NCBI RefSeq assembly: GCF_902364355.1
Contig: NZ_CABJDK010000001.1
Span: 368,264 to 432,263 of the forward strand
Reading direction: 5' to 3'
DNA from: Collinsella aerofaciens
GTDB lineage: Bacteria; Actinomycetota; Coriobacteriia; Coriobacteriales; Coriobacteriaceae
Length of the DNA: 64,000 bases
A program made the translations under genes and the position numbers. Below the pieces are notes generated by a model. It was not told where the DNA came from and made no database searches. It saw only the letters and a program-made list of their open reading frames with translations. This document shows, in pieces, positions 24,391 to 32,103 of the stretch. Each line of letters opens with the position of its first letter. Position 1 is the first letter of the stretch.

Positions 24391-24430
24391 GAGAGGGGAC
24401 ACCTGTCGCAAAAGACCGGTACCCCCTCTC
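24391..24430. terminator. Shared terminator between convergent hipA and pepD
   Basis: GAGAGGGG..ACC pairs with GGT..CCCCTCTC around an A-rich loop. It lies between two converging genes, so it can serve both strands. T-runs are weak on both sides. Confidence 0.6.
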
Positions 24431-24485
24431 GTAATGTCATTTGCAATCCGCTAGCACGTGGCTCGGACTGCTGCTAGCGCAACCT

Positions 24486-25943
24486 TTACGCGGCGAGGCG
24501 CTTGAGCACGTCGATGAGCAGCTCGTAGAAGCGCTCGGCAGAAGCGAGCTCCATGCTCTCGTCCGGGGTGTGGACATCGGAGAGCGTCGGGCCCACGGCG
24601 ATGGCGTCCAGGCCGTGCAGGGCCTCGGCAAACAGGCCGCACTCAAGGCCGGCGTGAATGGACTCGATGCGCAACTCGGAGCCAAAGAGCTCGCGATAGC
24701 TCTCGACAAAGACGTCGCGGACCGGCGAATGCTCGGCATAGCTCCAGCCGGGATACTCGAACTCAAACTTGGCATCGAAGCCCAAGACATCGGCCAGCGT
24801 CTGCAGGCGGTCCTTGAACTCGTTCTGCAGCGAGGTGATCGAGGAGCGCGGGGACAGCATGATCTTAACCTCGTCGTCAGAGGTGGCAACCACGCCGATG
24901 TTGGAGGAAACCTCGACGGAGCCGTCGGTGGCGACGTTGCGGCGGATCACACCATTGGGGGCAAGACGCAGAGCGCGAATGAGGGCAAGTGCGGACTTCT
25001 CGTCCATGGCCTCGACCTCGGCGTCGTCGGCAATCTCGACGGTGCAGGTAAAGCCGGGGTCGAAGACCTCAAGCTCGGCAGTGACGTCGGCGATGATGCC
25101 TTTGGCGACCTGCGCCGCGGCCTCGGCGGCAGCGTGGTCGGCGTAAACCAGCTCGGCCTTGCACTCACGGTTGATGGCGTTGTCCTTAGTGCCGCCGTTA
25201 AAGCTGACGATGGCGGGCTCGCCGGCGACCATCAGGCGGTCGATGATGCGGGCCATGATGAGGTTGCCGTTGCCGCGCTCCAGGTTGATGTCGGAGCCGG
25301 AGTGACCGCCCAGCAGGCCGGAGATGTCGAGCGTGAGAGTGCTACCGGTCTTGTGCTCGCGCGCGATCGGGCAGGTGTAGGTAACGACGACGCCGCCGGC
25401 GCAGCTGACGGTGGCAACGCCCTCTTCCTCGGAGTCAAGGTTAATCATGGTGCGGGCGCTAATCTGGGACTTGTCGAGCGTCTCGGCGCCGACCAGGCCG
25501 GTCTCCTCGTCGGTGGTGAATACGCACTCGAGGGCCGGATGAGCAATCGAATCGTCGTTGAGCACGGTAAGCATCAGAGCGACGGCGATACCGTTGTCGG
25601 CGCCCAGGGTGGTGCCGTTAGCGGTGAGGACGCCGTCCTTGACGACCAGGTCGATACCGTCAGTCGTAAAGTCGTGCTCAACGGAGCCCAACTTGTCGCA
25701 CACCATATCGATGTGGCCCTGCAGCATCACGGTCGGGGCATTCTCGGCACCGGCAGATGCGGGCTTGCGAATGATGACGTTGTAGACCTCGTCCTGATAC
25801 ACGTCGAGGCCGCGCTCCTTGGCAAACGCAACCAGGAAATCGCTGATACCCTTCTCGTTGCCAGACCCGCGGGGGATCGCGCTGACCTCCTCAAAGAAAT
25901 GGAACAGCTGGGCGGGCTCGTAGCCGGTAATCTTGTAGTCCAT
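24486..25943 (-). CDS. pepD: Aminoacyl-histidine dipeptidase (PepD/Xaa-His dipeptidase, M20 family)
   Basis: 485 aa from ATG 25943, which follows AAGGAGG; upstream in-frame codons lack a ribosome site. It has the zinc-site blocks LQGHIDMVCDK, LGADNGIAVA (bridging Asp), FTTDEETGLVGAE (catalytic Glu pair) and HSGSDINLERGN, and a C-terminal HAGLECGLF. It splits Xaa-His dipeptides in the cytoplasm. The length is that of E. coli PepD. It is a single gene. Confidence 0.93.
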   Translation of the reverse strand: MDYKITGYEPAQLFHFFEEVSAIPRGSGNEKGISDFLVAFAKERGLDVYQDEVYNVIIRKPASAGAENAPTVMLQGHIDMVCDKLGSVEHDFTTDGIDLVVKDGVLTANGTTLGADNGIAVALMLTVLNDDSIAHPALECVFTTDEETGLVGAETLDKSQISARTMINLDSEEEGVATVSCAGGVVVTYTCPIAREHKTGSTLTLDISGLLGGHSGSDINLERGNGNLIMARIIDRLMVAGEPAIVSFNGGTKDNAINRECKAELVYADHAAAEAAAQVAKGIIADVTAELEVFDPGFTCTVEIADDAEVEAMDEKSALALIRALRLAPNGVIRRNVATDGSVEVSSNIGVVATSDDEVKIMLSPRSSITSLQNEFKDRLQTLADVLGFDAKFEFEYPGWSYAEHSPVRDVFVESYRELFGSELRIESIHAGLECGLFAEALHGLDAIAVGPTLSDVHTPDESMELASAERFYELLIDVLKRLAA

Positions 25944-26091
25944 GGTGCCTCCTTGGCGCAACTGGTTAGACAGTAAGATATGCGACTTGTATATTCCCAG
26001 ACTTTGCGTGCATAAACCAGTCGAAAACGCCGAGCGCCCTTGCATCATCGGCTAACGGTGGGGAAACGCCACTTTATTAAGATAAAGCAGG

Positions 26092-26613
26092 TTAGACGGG
26101 CCGCGCCGAACGGACGTTGGACTCTTCAACCAACCTCAACGCCTGTTGAACGTTAATGCATACACCATTGGTATGTTTAATAAGATTCTTGTCCTCCGTC
26201 ACGACGTAATCGGCATCAATGCGATTGGCGACGCCCAGCATCAGGTCGTCCTCAAAGTCGTTGTGATGATACTTGAACACAAACGAATCAAAGACCTCGT
26301 CTGCACCGACCGGCGCGATGAGGGCGAGCTCGCGCATCTGCCGAACGCATGCCCAGGCCGTTTCGTCCGCCGCCGCAATGGCGTTATCGCTCAGTGAGCC
26401 AGTCTTTCTTCGGCACTCCTGCTTGATTGCCGCCGAGACAAGATATGAAACGTCTTTGACCGAAAGCGACGAGGCAAACAGGGCAATCCGCTCCGAGGCG
26501 TCGGCAATCTCGATCAGATGGACGACATTTGCCGTACGGTCGGACCTGCCAGAAAAATAATCCATCCATACGTTGGTATCGATTAACAGCTTGAGGACGC
26601 CTTCTGTGCTCAT
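26092..26613 (-). CDS. PIN-domain ribonuclease toxin (VapC-like)
   Basis: 173 aa. It starts STEGVLKLLIDTNVWMDYF, with the first catalytic Asp in IDTNVW. Later acidic residues lie in HHNDFEDDLMLGVANRIDADYVVTEDKNL. These four acids are the PIN metal site of RNA-cleaving toxins. The start overlaps the antitoxin stop (ATGA), the usual toxin-antitoxin coupling. It is longer than most VapC (about 135 aa), with an extra helical region near 65-105. The RNA target is unknown. Confidence 0.85.
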   Translation of the reverse strand: MSTEGVLKLLIDTNVWMDYFSGRSDRTANVVHLIEIADASERIALFASSLSVKDVSYLVSAAIKQECRRKTGSLSDNAIAAADETAWACVRQMRELALIAPVGADEVFDSFVFKYHHNDFEDDLMLGVANRIDADYVVTEDKNLIKHTNGVCINVQQALRLVEESNVRSARPV

Positions 26614-26969
26614 AGTTCCACCCACTCGGGATAGCGCTCCGCCATGGCCTCCTCATAGAGGTCGTCATAGTCTCCCGAGAACTCAGGGATGGGGATGCCG
26701 TATTTGAGGCACGAATCGCGAACGATATGGCTGCCTTGCGCGGCCCTTGACTCCATGCGCTGGGGCTCCACTCCGTCAGAAACCGGAGCCGCCGCGTCTC
26801 CCTTCGAGGGCATGCGTCCGTTAACGACCAGATACTCCCAAAGTGTCCGAACAGCTTGTGACGGCGTCATGCCAATATGAGTCAGGACGGCGTCTCCTGC
26901 CTCTTTGAGCTGACGATCTATACGCACGTTCATCTGAACTGGCCGCGTGTCGAGCATTGATGTAGGCAT
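26610..26969 (-). CDS. RelB/DinJ-like antitoxin partner of the PIN toxin
   Basis: 119 aa from the ATG after AAAGGAG. The ribbon-helix-helix N-terminus VQMNVRIDRQLKEAGDAVLTHIGMTPSQAVRTLWEYL follows the RelB/DinJ pattern (VRID.. and GMTPSQAVR). The C-terminus ends with an acidic helix DYDDLYEEAMAERYPEW, probably the toxin-binding part. RelB/DinJ proteins normally pair with RelE/YafQ-type toxins; here the partner has a PIN domain. Confidence 0.82.
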   Translation of the reverse strand: MPTSMLDTRPVQMNVRIDRQLKEAGDAVLTHIGMTPSQAVRTLWEYLVVNGRMPSKGDAAAPVSDGVEPQRMESRAAQGSHIVRDSCLKYGIPIPEFSGDYDDLYEEAMAERYPEWVEL

Positions 26970-27041
26970 ATCAGCTCCTTTGCTATACGGTATCTCAATT
27001 TTAGTATAGCACGGCAGATTAAAGCGCATTTCAATAGAAAT

Positions 27042-27070
27042 GGGGGCGCTTCCTTATCGGAAACGCCCCC
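27042..27070 (-). terminator. Terminator of clpC
   Basis: GGGGGCG.TTCC / GGAA.CGCCCCC stem with a TTATC-type loop, 22 bp after the clpC stop. On the minus strand it is followed by ATTTCT. Confidence 0.75.
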
Positions 27071-27092
27071 GTTATACAAGATATGTTAATGC

Positions 27093-29735
27093 CTACAGCG
27101 CACCAGAGCCGGCTTGCATCATGCCGCCGGGGCCCGAGGTCACGCCACTGCTCACAGGCGCGGCGTTTCCGGTGTGCGGCGCCGCCGGAGCGGTATCGCC
27201 CCCGAGCGTGCCCGCCGGACGCGGTGCCGGGATCTCGCCCGTGCCATGGCTAAAGACAAACTTGCCGTCGGCCACATCGCACAGGACGGTATCGCCCTCG
27301 CCCCACTCGCCGGCCAGAAGCTCCTCGGACAGCGGGTCCTCGATGAGCTTTTGAATAGCACGGCGCAGCGGACGCGCACCGTTGGTGAGGTCGGTACCCT
27401 CGGCCACGATCTTGTCATAGGCCGCATCGGTAAGCTTGATGTTCATGCCGTTTGCGATCAGGCGCTGGCGCAGATCGTCCACCAGCAGGTGCGCAATCTT
27501 GGTCAGGTTCTCGCCCGAAAGCTTCTGGAACACCACGATGTCGTCGATGCGGTTGAGCAGCTCGGGGCGGAACAGGCGCTTGAGCTCACCCATCGCGCGA
27601 CCGCGGATCTCGCTCGACGTGAGACCCTGCTCGCCGGTGGTGCCAAAGCCAACGCTCGCATCCTGCGCAATCTCGCGGGCGCCCACGTTGGACGTCATGA
27701 TGATCACAGTATTGCGGAAGTCGACCGTCTTGCCCTGGCTATCGGTCAGACGACCCTCCTCCAGCACCTGCAGCAAGATGTTGAAGATATCGGGGTGCGC
27801 CTTCTCGATCTCGTCGAACAGCACGACCGAGTACGGGTGACGACGAACGGCCTTGGTGAGCTGGCCGCCCTCGTCGTGACCGACGTAACCCGGAGGGCTA
27901 CCGATGAGCTTGGAGACCTCGAACTCGCTACCGAACTCCGACATGTCGAAGCTGATGAGCGCGTCCTTGCTGCCAAAGAGGTACTCGGCAAGCGTCTTGG
28001 CGAGCTCGGTCTTGCCTGTGCCGGTGGGACCCAGGAAGATAAAGCTGCCGCCGGGGCGACGCGGGTCCTTGAGGGGTGAGCGGCTGCGGCGCACTGCCTT
28101 GGCCACGGCCTCGACGGCTTCGTCCTGGCCGATAATGCGGGTCTTGAGCACGCTTTCGGTCTGCAGCAGGCGACGGCTCTCGCTCTCGGTGAGCGAAGAC
28201 ACCGGTACACCCGAGGTCACGGAGACGATGTCGGCGATCTGGGCGACGTCGATGGTGAGCGGGCTGGCGTCGAGCTCGGCGGTCCAGGCAGCCTTGGCCT
28301 CGGCGAGCTCAATCTCGGCGGCCTTCTGCTGCTCGGTGATCTCGGCGGCCTTGTTCATGTCGTCGCTCTCGGTGGCCTCCTGCGCAGCAGCCTTGAGCTC
28401 CTCGATGCGATGCTCGGCTTCGCGCACCGGCTCGGGCGCGCGATTCGCGGCAATTCGAGCGCGGGCACCGGCCTCGTCAATGAGGTCGATGGCCTTATCG
28501 GGCAGGAAGCGATCCTGGATGTAGCGGTTGGAAAGGTTCGCGGCGGCCTCGATAGCACCCTGCGTATAGAGCACATGGTGGTGCTCCTCGTAGCGCGGCT
28601 TGAGCGCGGTCAGGATCTTGACCGTGTCCTCGACGCTCGGCTCCTCGACATCGATGGTCTGGAAGCGACGCTCAAAGGCCGGGTCCTTGGTGAGGTACTT
28701 GCGGAATTCCTCGGCCGTGGTGGCGCCGATAATCTGGAAGGCACCGCGCGCGAGCACGGGCTTGAGCATGGAGCTCGCATCGATGGAGCCCTCGGCAGAA
28801 CCGGCACCGATGATGGTGTGCATCTCGTCGATAAACAGGATGACGTCGTCGGCTTCGGTGGCCTCCTGGATCACGTTCTTGAGGCGCTCCTCAAACTCGC
28901 CGCGATACTTGGCACCCGCGACAAGACCCGGCAGGTCAAGCGTCCAGATGTTCTGGTTCATGAGGTTCTCGGGCACGTTGCCGGCTGCAATCTGCTGAGC
29001 TAGGCCCTCGACGATGGCCGTCTTGCCCACGCCGGGGTCGCCCAGAATGAGCGGGTTGTTCTTGGTGCGGCGCGAAAGGATCTCCATCATACGCTGGACT
29101 TCCTTTTCGCGACCAATTACAGGGTCGAGCTCGCCGTCGCGTGCCTTCTGCGTGAGGTTGGTCGCGAACTGCTTAAGCGTATCGGTGCCACTCCCCTTTT
29201 GCTGAGAGGCATCCGAGCCGCTAAAGAACGGCAGGCCCGCACCGGGACGACCAGCACCGGCGCCGGCGAGCGGACGCTTCTTGTCCTGGTCCTTGGCGGT
29301 GAGTTTCTCGATAGCCTTTTTGATGGAGGCGGACGACACACCCAAGCGCATGAGGATGTCCATGGCCATGCCGTTGCCCTCTTCGACGATGCCGATCAGC
29401 AAGTGCTCGGTCGACACGTAGGTCTGGTTGTTCTCACGCGCCACGCGGAACGAACGCTCCATCACGCTAATGACGAGCGGCGTAAAGGCGAGCTTGGCCG
29501 CCTCGGTCTCCTCACTGGGCTCGGGAACCGTGGTCTGGACCTCTTTGAGAGTATCCATGATGTCATCGTAGGAGATGTCGAGCGAACGCAGTGCCTCGGC
29601 GGCAATGCCCTCGTCCTCCTTGGCAAGCGCGAGCAGCAGGTGCTCGGTACCCACCTTATTTGAATGAAGATCGAGCGCCTCTTGCTTGGCCATGGACATG
29701 ACCTTGCGCGCGCGATCGGTAAAACGGTCTAACAT
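27093..29735 (-). CDS. clpC: ATP-dependent Clp protease ATP-binding subunit ClpC
   Basis: 880 aa from ATG 29735 after GAGGAA. Two Clp N repeats (1-145) carry [15 protein letters not shown] and [12 protein letters not shown]. The first AAA module has [13 protein letters not shown], and a short middle coiled coil (about 400-470) is of ClpC rather than ClpB length. The second AAA module has [13 protein letters not shown] and [13 protein letters not shown], and a Pro/Ala/Gly-rich tail follows. It unfolds substrates for ClpP. No ctsR-mcsA-mcsB genes are adjacent. A TATACT-like -10 box is seen upstream. Confidence 0.94.
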   Translation of the reverse strand: MLDRFTDRARKVMSMAKQEALDLHSNKVGTEHLLLALAKEDEGIAAEALRSLDISYDDIMDTLKEVQTTVPEPSEETEAAKLAFTPLVISVMERSFRVARENNQTYVSTEHLLIGIVEEGNGMAMDILMRLGVSSASIKKAIEKLTAKDQDKKRPLAGAGAGRPGAGLPFFSGSDASQQKGSGTDTLKQFATNLTQKARDGELDPVIGREKEVQRMMEILSRRTKNNPLILGDPGVGKTAIVEGLAQQIAAGNVPENLMNQNIWTLDLPGLVAGAKYRGEFEERLKNVIQEATEADDVILFIDEMHTIIGAGSAEGSIDASSMLKPVLARGAFQIIGATTAEEFRKYLTKDPAFERRFQTIDVEEPSVEDTVKILTALKPRYEEHHHVLYTQGAIEAAANLSNRYIQDRFLPDKAIDLIDEAGARARIAANRAPEPVREAEHRIEELKAAAQEATESDDMNKAAEITEQQKAAEIELAEAKAAWTAELDASPLTIDVAQIADIVSVTSGVPVSSLTESESRRLLQTESVLKTRIIGQDEAVEAVAKAVRRSRSPLKDPRRPGGSFIFLGPTGTGKTELAKTLAEYLFGSKDALISFDMSEFGSEFEVSKLIGSPPGYVGHDEGGQLTKAVRRHPYSVVLFDEIEKAHPDIFNILLQVLEEGRLTDSQGKTVDFRNTVIIMTSNVGAREIAQDASVGFGTTGEQGLTSSEIRGRAMGELKRLFRPELLNRIDDIVVFQKLSGENLTKIAHLLVDDLRQRLIANGMNIKLTDAAYDKIVAEGTDLTNGARPLRRAIQKLIEDPLSEELLAGEWGEGDTVLCDVADGKFVFSHGTGEIPAPRPAGTLGGDTAPAAPHTGNAAPVSSGVTSGPGGMMQAGSGAL

Positions 29736-29937
29736 GCTAGTTCCTCTTAGACGAGCTAGTTTTTTCAAACGCAAAGCGCCACTCGTGGCGGCGCTTTGGT
29801 CTCTTTACCCATATGGAGTATATGTTAACCGTTGGAGCCTTTTCCACGCGCAGCCATACGACAACGTCTACAAAAAAGGAATTGCCAGGTGCCTCTGCAT
29901 CGGCCCAACGAGCGTGGATTTTCGGACACCCATTCCA

Positions 29938-30004
29938 CGAGCGTGGATAATCTCCCGTTTTGAGCCCGTAAACAGGCCAAAAACGGGAGATTATCCACGT
30001 TCAT
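29938..30004. repeat. GTGGATAATCTCCC-family inverted pair, locus 2
   Basis: CGAGCGTGGATAATCTCCCG faces CGGGAGATTATCCACGTTC across TTTTGAGCCCG..GGCCAAAA. A lone half-site ACGAGCGTGGATTTTC lies at 29908. The interior is shared with locus 3. It stands between the clpC promoter and the 3' end of the ThrE gene. Confidence 0.7.
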
Positions 30005-30033
30005 GTTTTGCGGATCAGTTTCATTTGCACCAA

Positions 30034-31602
30034 TTAGCTGGTGTGGCGCCAGCGGGGGTCGGTGAGGGTTCTCGCCACACCCAGGCCAACGGGCAGAAAC
30101 GCCACAATGAGCACTGCACGCACAAACCAGCCGAGCATATTGACCGTATCGAAGGTGCACATGTAGTACATCGAGCGATACAGATACAAGCCCGGCACCA
30201 TAATGACAATCGATGGCACCGTGAGGGCGATACGTGGATAGGTGAGCTTGATTTCGGCCAAGCTTGCCAGCAGCCCCGATACCAGCGCGCCGATAAACGC
30301 TGCCGCCTCGGGAGGCATTCCCGCGCTGAGGCCCAGGAAGGGAAGCATCGTCGGCGCATCGACGAGCGTAAGACGCAAGGTATTGGACACGGCGCCGATC
30401 AGACCAGCTGCCGCGGCCATCTTTACCGGACTGTTGAACATCACCGAGAAGCCGAATACGCCAACGAAGCTCATCACCACGCGCAGGAGCGTAAGGGCAA
30501 GCGGCGAAAGGCCGAGCGGGGCAAAATCATCCGGTGCCAGCCCCACACATTCGGCAACCATCCAGCCTACGAGGGTCGCCATCACAATAATCGACACGGC
30601 ATACGAAAGACGCTCGATGCCGCTTCGCATATCGAGCTTTGCGATGTCGAGGCCTGCCGTAATGAGGGGAAAGCCGGGAATCACAAAGAGCATGGCGCCG
30701 ATATAGCCTTCTTGATGCGACATTGCCCCCGGAATGACCTGGCCAAGGCCGAGCAATGCCAGCAAATACGAAACGCAAGCGAGCGCAACGCCAATCGTCA
30801 GCGCGCTAAACTGGCCAAGACCCTGCTTGAGAATATGGGAGCGAGCAAAGTTGCCAACACCAGCGCCCACAAATGCACAGGCCATCTCGATAGGGCCGCC
30901 GCCGAGCAAAAAGACGAAGGCGCCGCAAGCACAGGCCGCCGCAAGGCCCTGTTGCCAGGAAGAGTAATCGGGCTTTGAGCTCTCAACGGTCTTGAGCATC
31001 TCGTGATACTCGTGTACCGTGAAGCGACGACCATAGGTCTCGATTTCCTTGAGGAAACTCTCCATCATCCAAATGCGATGGGTATTGACTCCCGTTGTGG
31101 GCAGGCTGACAACCTCGTTAAAGCAGTGGCCATCTTCGATGCAGGTGCACTCAAACGACAGAAGACTTAAGTCAACGTGGACGGTGACACCGAGTACGGC
31201 GGCGACGCGATTCATGGTATCGCGCACGCGCCAGGCACCTGTTCCGCTTGCCAGCATAAGCATGCCGGTGCGGCAGATGATGGATGATTTATCAGTGAGC
31301 GGCGCATCGACGGCAAGCTCATCGCCTGAAGTCACGATCTGGCGCCAGTCAGTTTTCATATGGAGCGCGCCGGCACGGACACCGTGGTGCATGGGGGCTC
31401 TCGAAAGCAACGAGTCAAGGCGCGAAGGCTGTGGGGGCTCCACTGATTCACCCTCAACCTCATCAGCCTCTTCATCGACCAGATCAAAGGAATCAAGCGG
31501 CGCTGGCTCGCGACGGTCGATCAGCTCCTCGTCCTCATCATCAAAGTAATTGAACTGATCGAGCATGTCCTTTTCGATTGCGCGCTCGCTCGCATCGTCC
31601 AT
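30034..31602 (-). CDS. Threonine/serine exporter family protein (ThrE)
   Basis: 522 aa. An acidic cytoplasmic N-terminus (1-80) precedes the ThrE/DUF1212 soluble part (about 85-205, with THRIWMMESFLKEIE and FTVHEYHEM). Ten hydrophobic segments follow, in two groups matching ThrE (five) and ThrE_2/DUF3815 (five). Corynebacterium ThrE exports threonine and serine with the proton gradient. The start follows GGGAG; a second ATG at codon 13 is possible. It is a single gene. Confidence 0.85.
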   Translation of the reverse strand: MDDASERAIEKDMLDQFNYFDDEDEELIDRREPAPLDSFDLVDEEADEVEGESVEPPQPSRLDSLLSRAPMHHGVRAGALHMKTDWRQIVTSGDELAVDAPLTDKSSIICRTGMLMLASGTGAWRVRDTMNRVAAVLGVTVHVDLSLLSFECTCIEDGHCFNEVVSLPTTGVNTHRIWMMESFLKEIETYGRRFTVHEYHEMLKTVESSKPDYSSWQQGLAAACACGAFVFLLGGGPIEMACAFVGAGVGNFARSHILKQGLGQFSALTIGVALACVSYLLALLGLGQVIPGAMSHQEGYIGAMLFVIPGFPLITAGLDIAKLDMRSGIERLSYAVSIIVMATLVGWMVAECVGLAPDDFAPLGLSPLALTLLRVVMSFVGVFGFSVMFNSPVKMAAAAGLIGAVSNTLRLTLVDAPTMLPFLGLSAGMPPEAAAFIGALVSGLLASLAEIKLTYPRIALTVPSIVIMVPGLYLYRSMYYMCTFDTVNMLGWFVRAVLIVAFLPVGLGVARTLTDPRWRHTS

Positions 31603-31731
31603 CCCGGTGCTCCCTTCCTATCGACTAACCCCCATCCTAGGCAGCGACAGCTAAAGGAAACATAAAAGAGACGACTGTCATGCATGGAAGGCGCGACATA
31701 GCCAACGAGCCGATAAACCCTCGGCGAGACG

Positions 31732-31795
31732 AGAGTGGATAATCTCCCGTTTTGAGCCCGCATACGAGCCAAAAGTGGGAGATTATCCACTCTCA
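31732..31795. repeat. GTGGATAATCTCCC-family inverted pair, locus 3
   Basis: GAGAGTGGATAATCTCCCG faces GTGGGAGATTATCCACTCTC. The interior TTTTGAGCCCG..GAGCCAAAA matches locus 2. The outermost bases differ from locus 2 (GAG-AGTGG against GAG-CGTGG) yet still pair within the element. Confidence 0.7.
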
Positions 31796-31820
31796 TTCTT
31801 CGAGCACTCATTTAAGTACG

Positions 31821-31922
31821 TCCCCAATGAGTACCCCCAATGACTATTCCCCAATGACTATTCCAATCGCTTGACAAGGAGTGTCCCCAAGTGCCGGCAG
31901 AAAAGGAACGTCCCTAAGTGCC
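31821..31922. repeat. Short tandem and direct repeats
   Basis: CCCCAATGACTATT occurs twice in tandem, preceded by a diverged TCCCCAATGAGTAC. Then AAGGAGTGTCCCCAAGTGCC and AAGGAACGTCCCTAAGTGCC follow, 27 bases apart. These have no coding sense. The GTCCC element recalls the GGGACAGG loops of the hairpin repeats. Confidence 0.5.
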
Positions 31923-31966
31923 AACCAGGGCAACACCGCAGATAGAGGACGGACAGCGAGCGACGT

Positions 31967-32052
31967 CCAGAGCGAACAAGTTGGCATGAAAAAGGCAAGG
32001 CATAGACCTTCTGGTCATGCCTTGCCTTTTGAATGACAAATTGTCGCTCTGG
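31967..32052. repeat. Structured element with variable arms (unit 3)
   Basis: Outer arms CCAGAGCGA..CAA and TTGTCGCTCTGG pair, and the inner stem GGCAAGGCAT / ATGCCTTGCC pairs around AGACCTTCTGGTC. The core TGAAAAAGGCAAGGCATAGA matches TGAAAGAGGAGGACATAGA of unit 1 at 17688. The inner part alone would make a good terminator downstream of lysS. Confidence 0.65.
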
Positions 32053-32071
32053 GCGGCGCGCAGCGTCGAGC

Positions 32072-32102
32072 GGTTACGGCGTTTGGTAAAACGCCGTAAC
32101 CC
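32072..32102 (-). terminator. Hairpin at the lysS stop
   Basis: GGTTACGGCGTTT pairs with AAACGCCGTAACC, with a 4-5 base loop. It lies directly after the lysS stop codon on the minus strand. Confidence 0.65.
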
Positions 32103-32103
32103 C

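Larger units (their letters stand above)
31603..32103. other. 501-bp intergenic stretch with three repeat types
   Basis: No coding sequence supported. In order it holds the ThrE promoter region, a GTGGATAATCTCCC pair (31732-31795), a 14-bp tandem repeat (31821-31862), two 20-bp direct repeats of the form AAGGA..GTCCC.AAGTGCC (31876, 31903), a structured element (31967-32052) and a hairpin (32072-32102) next to the lysS stop. Confidence 0.6.
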
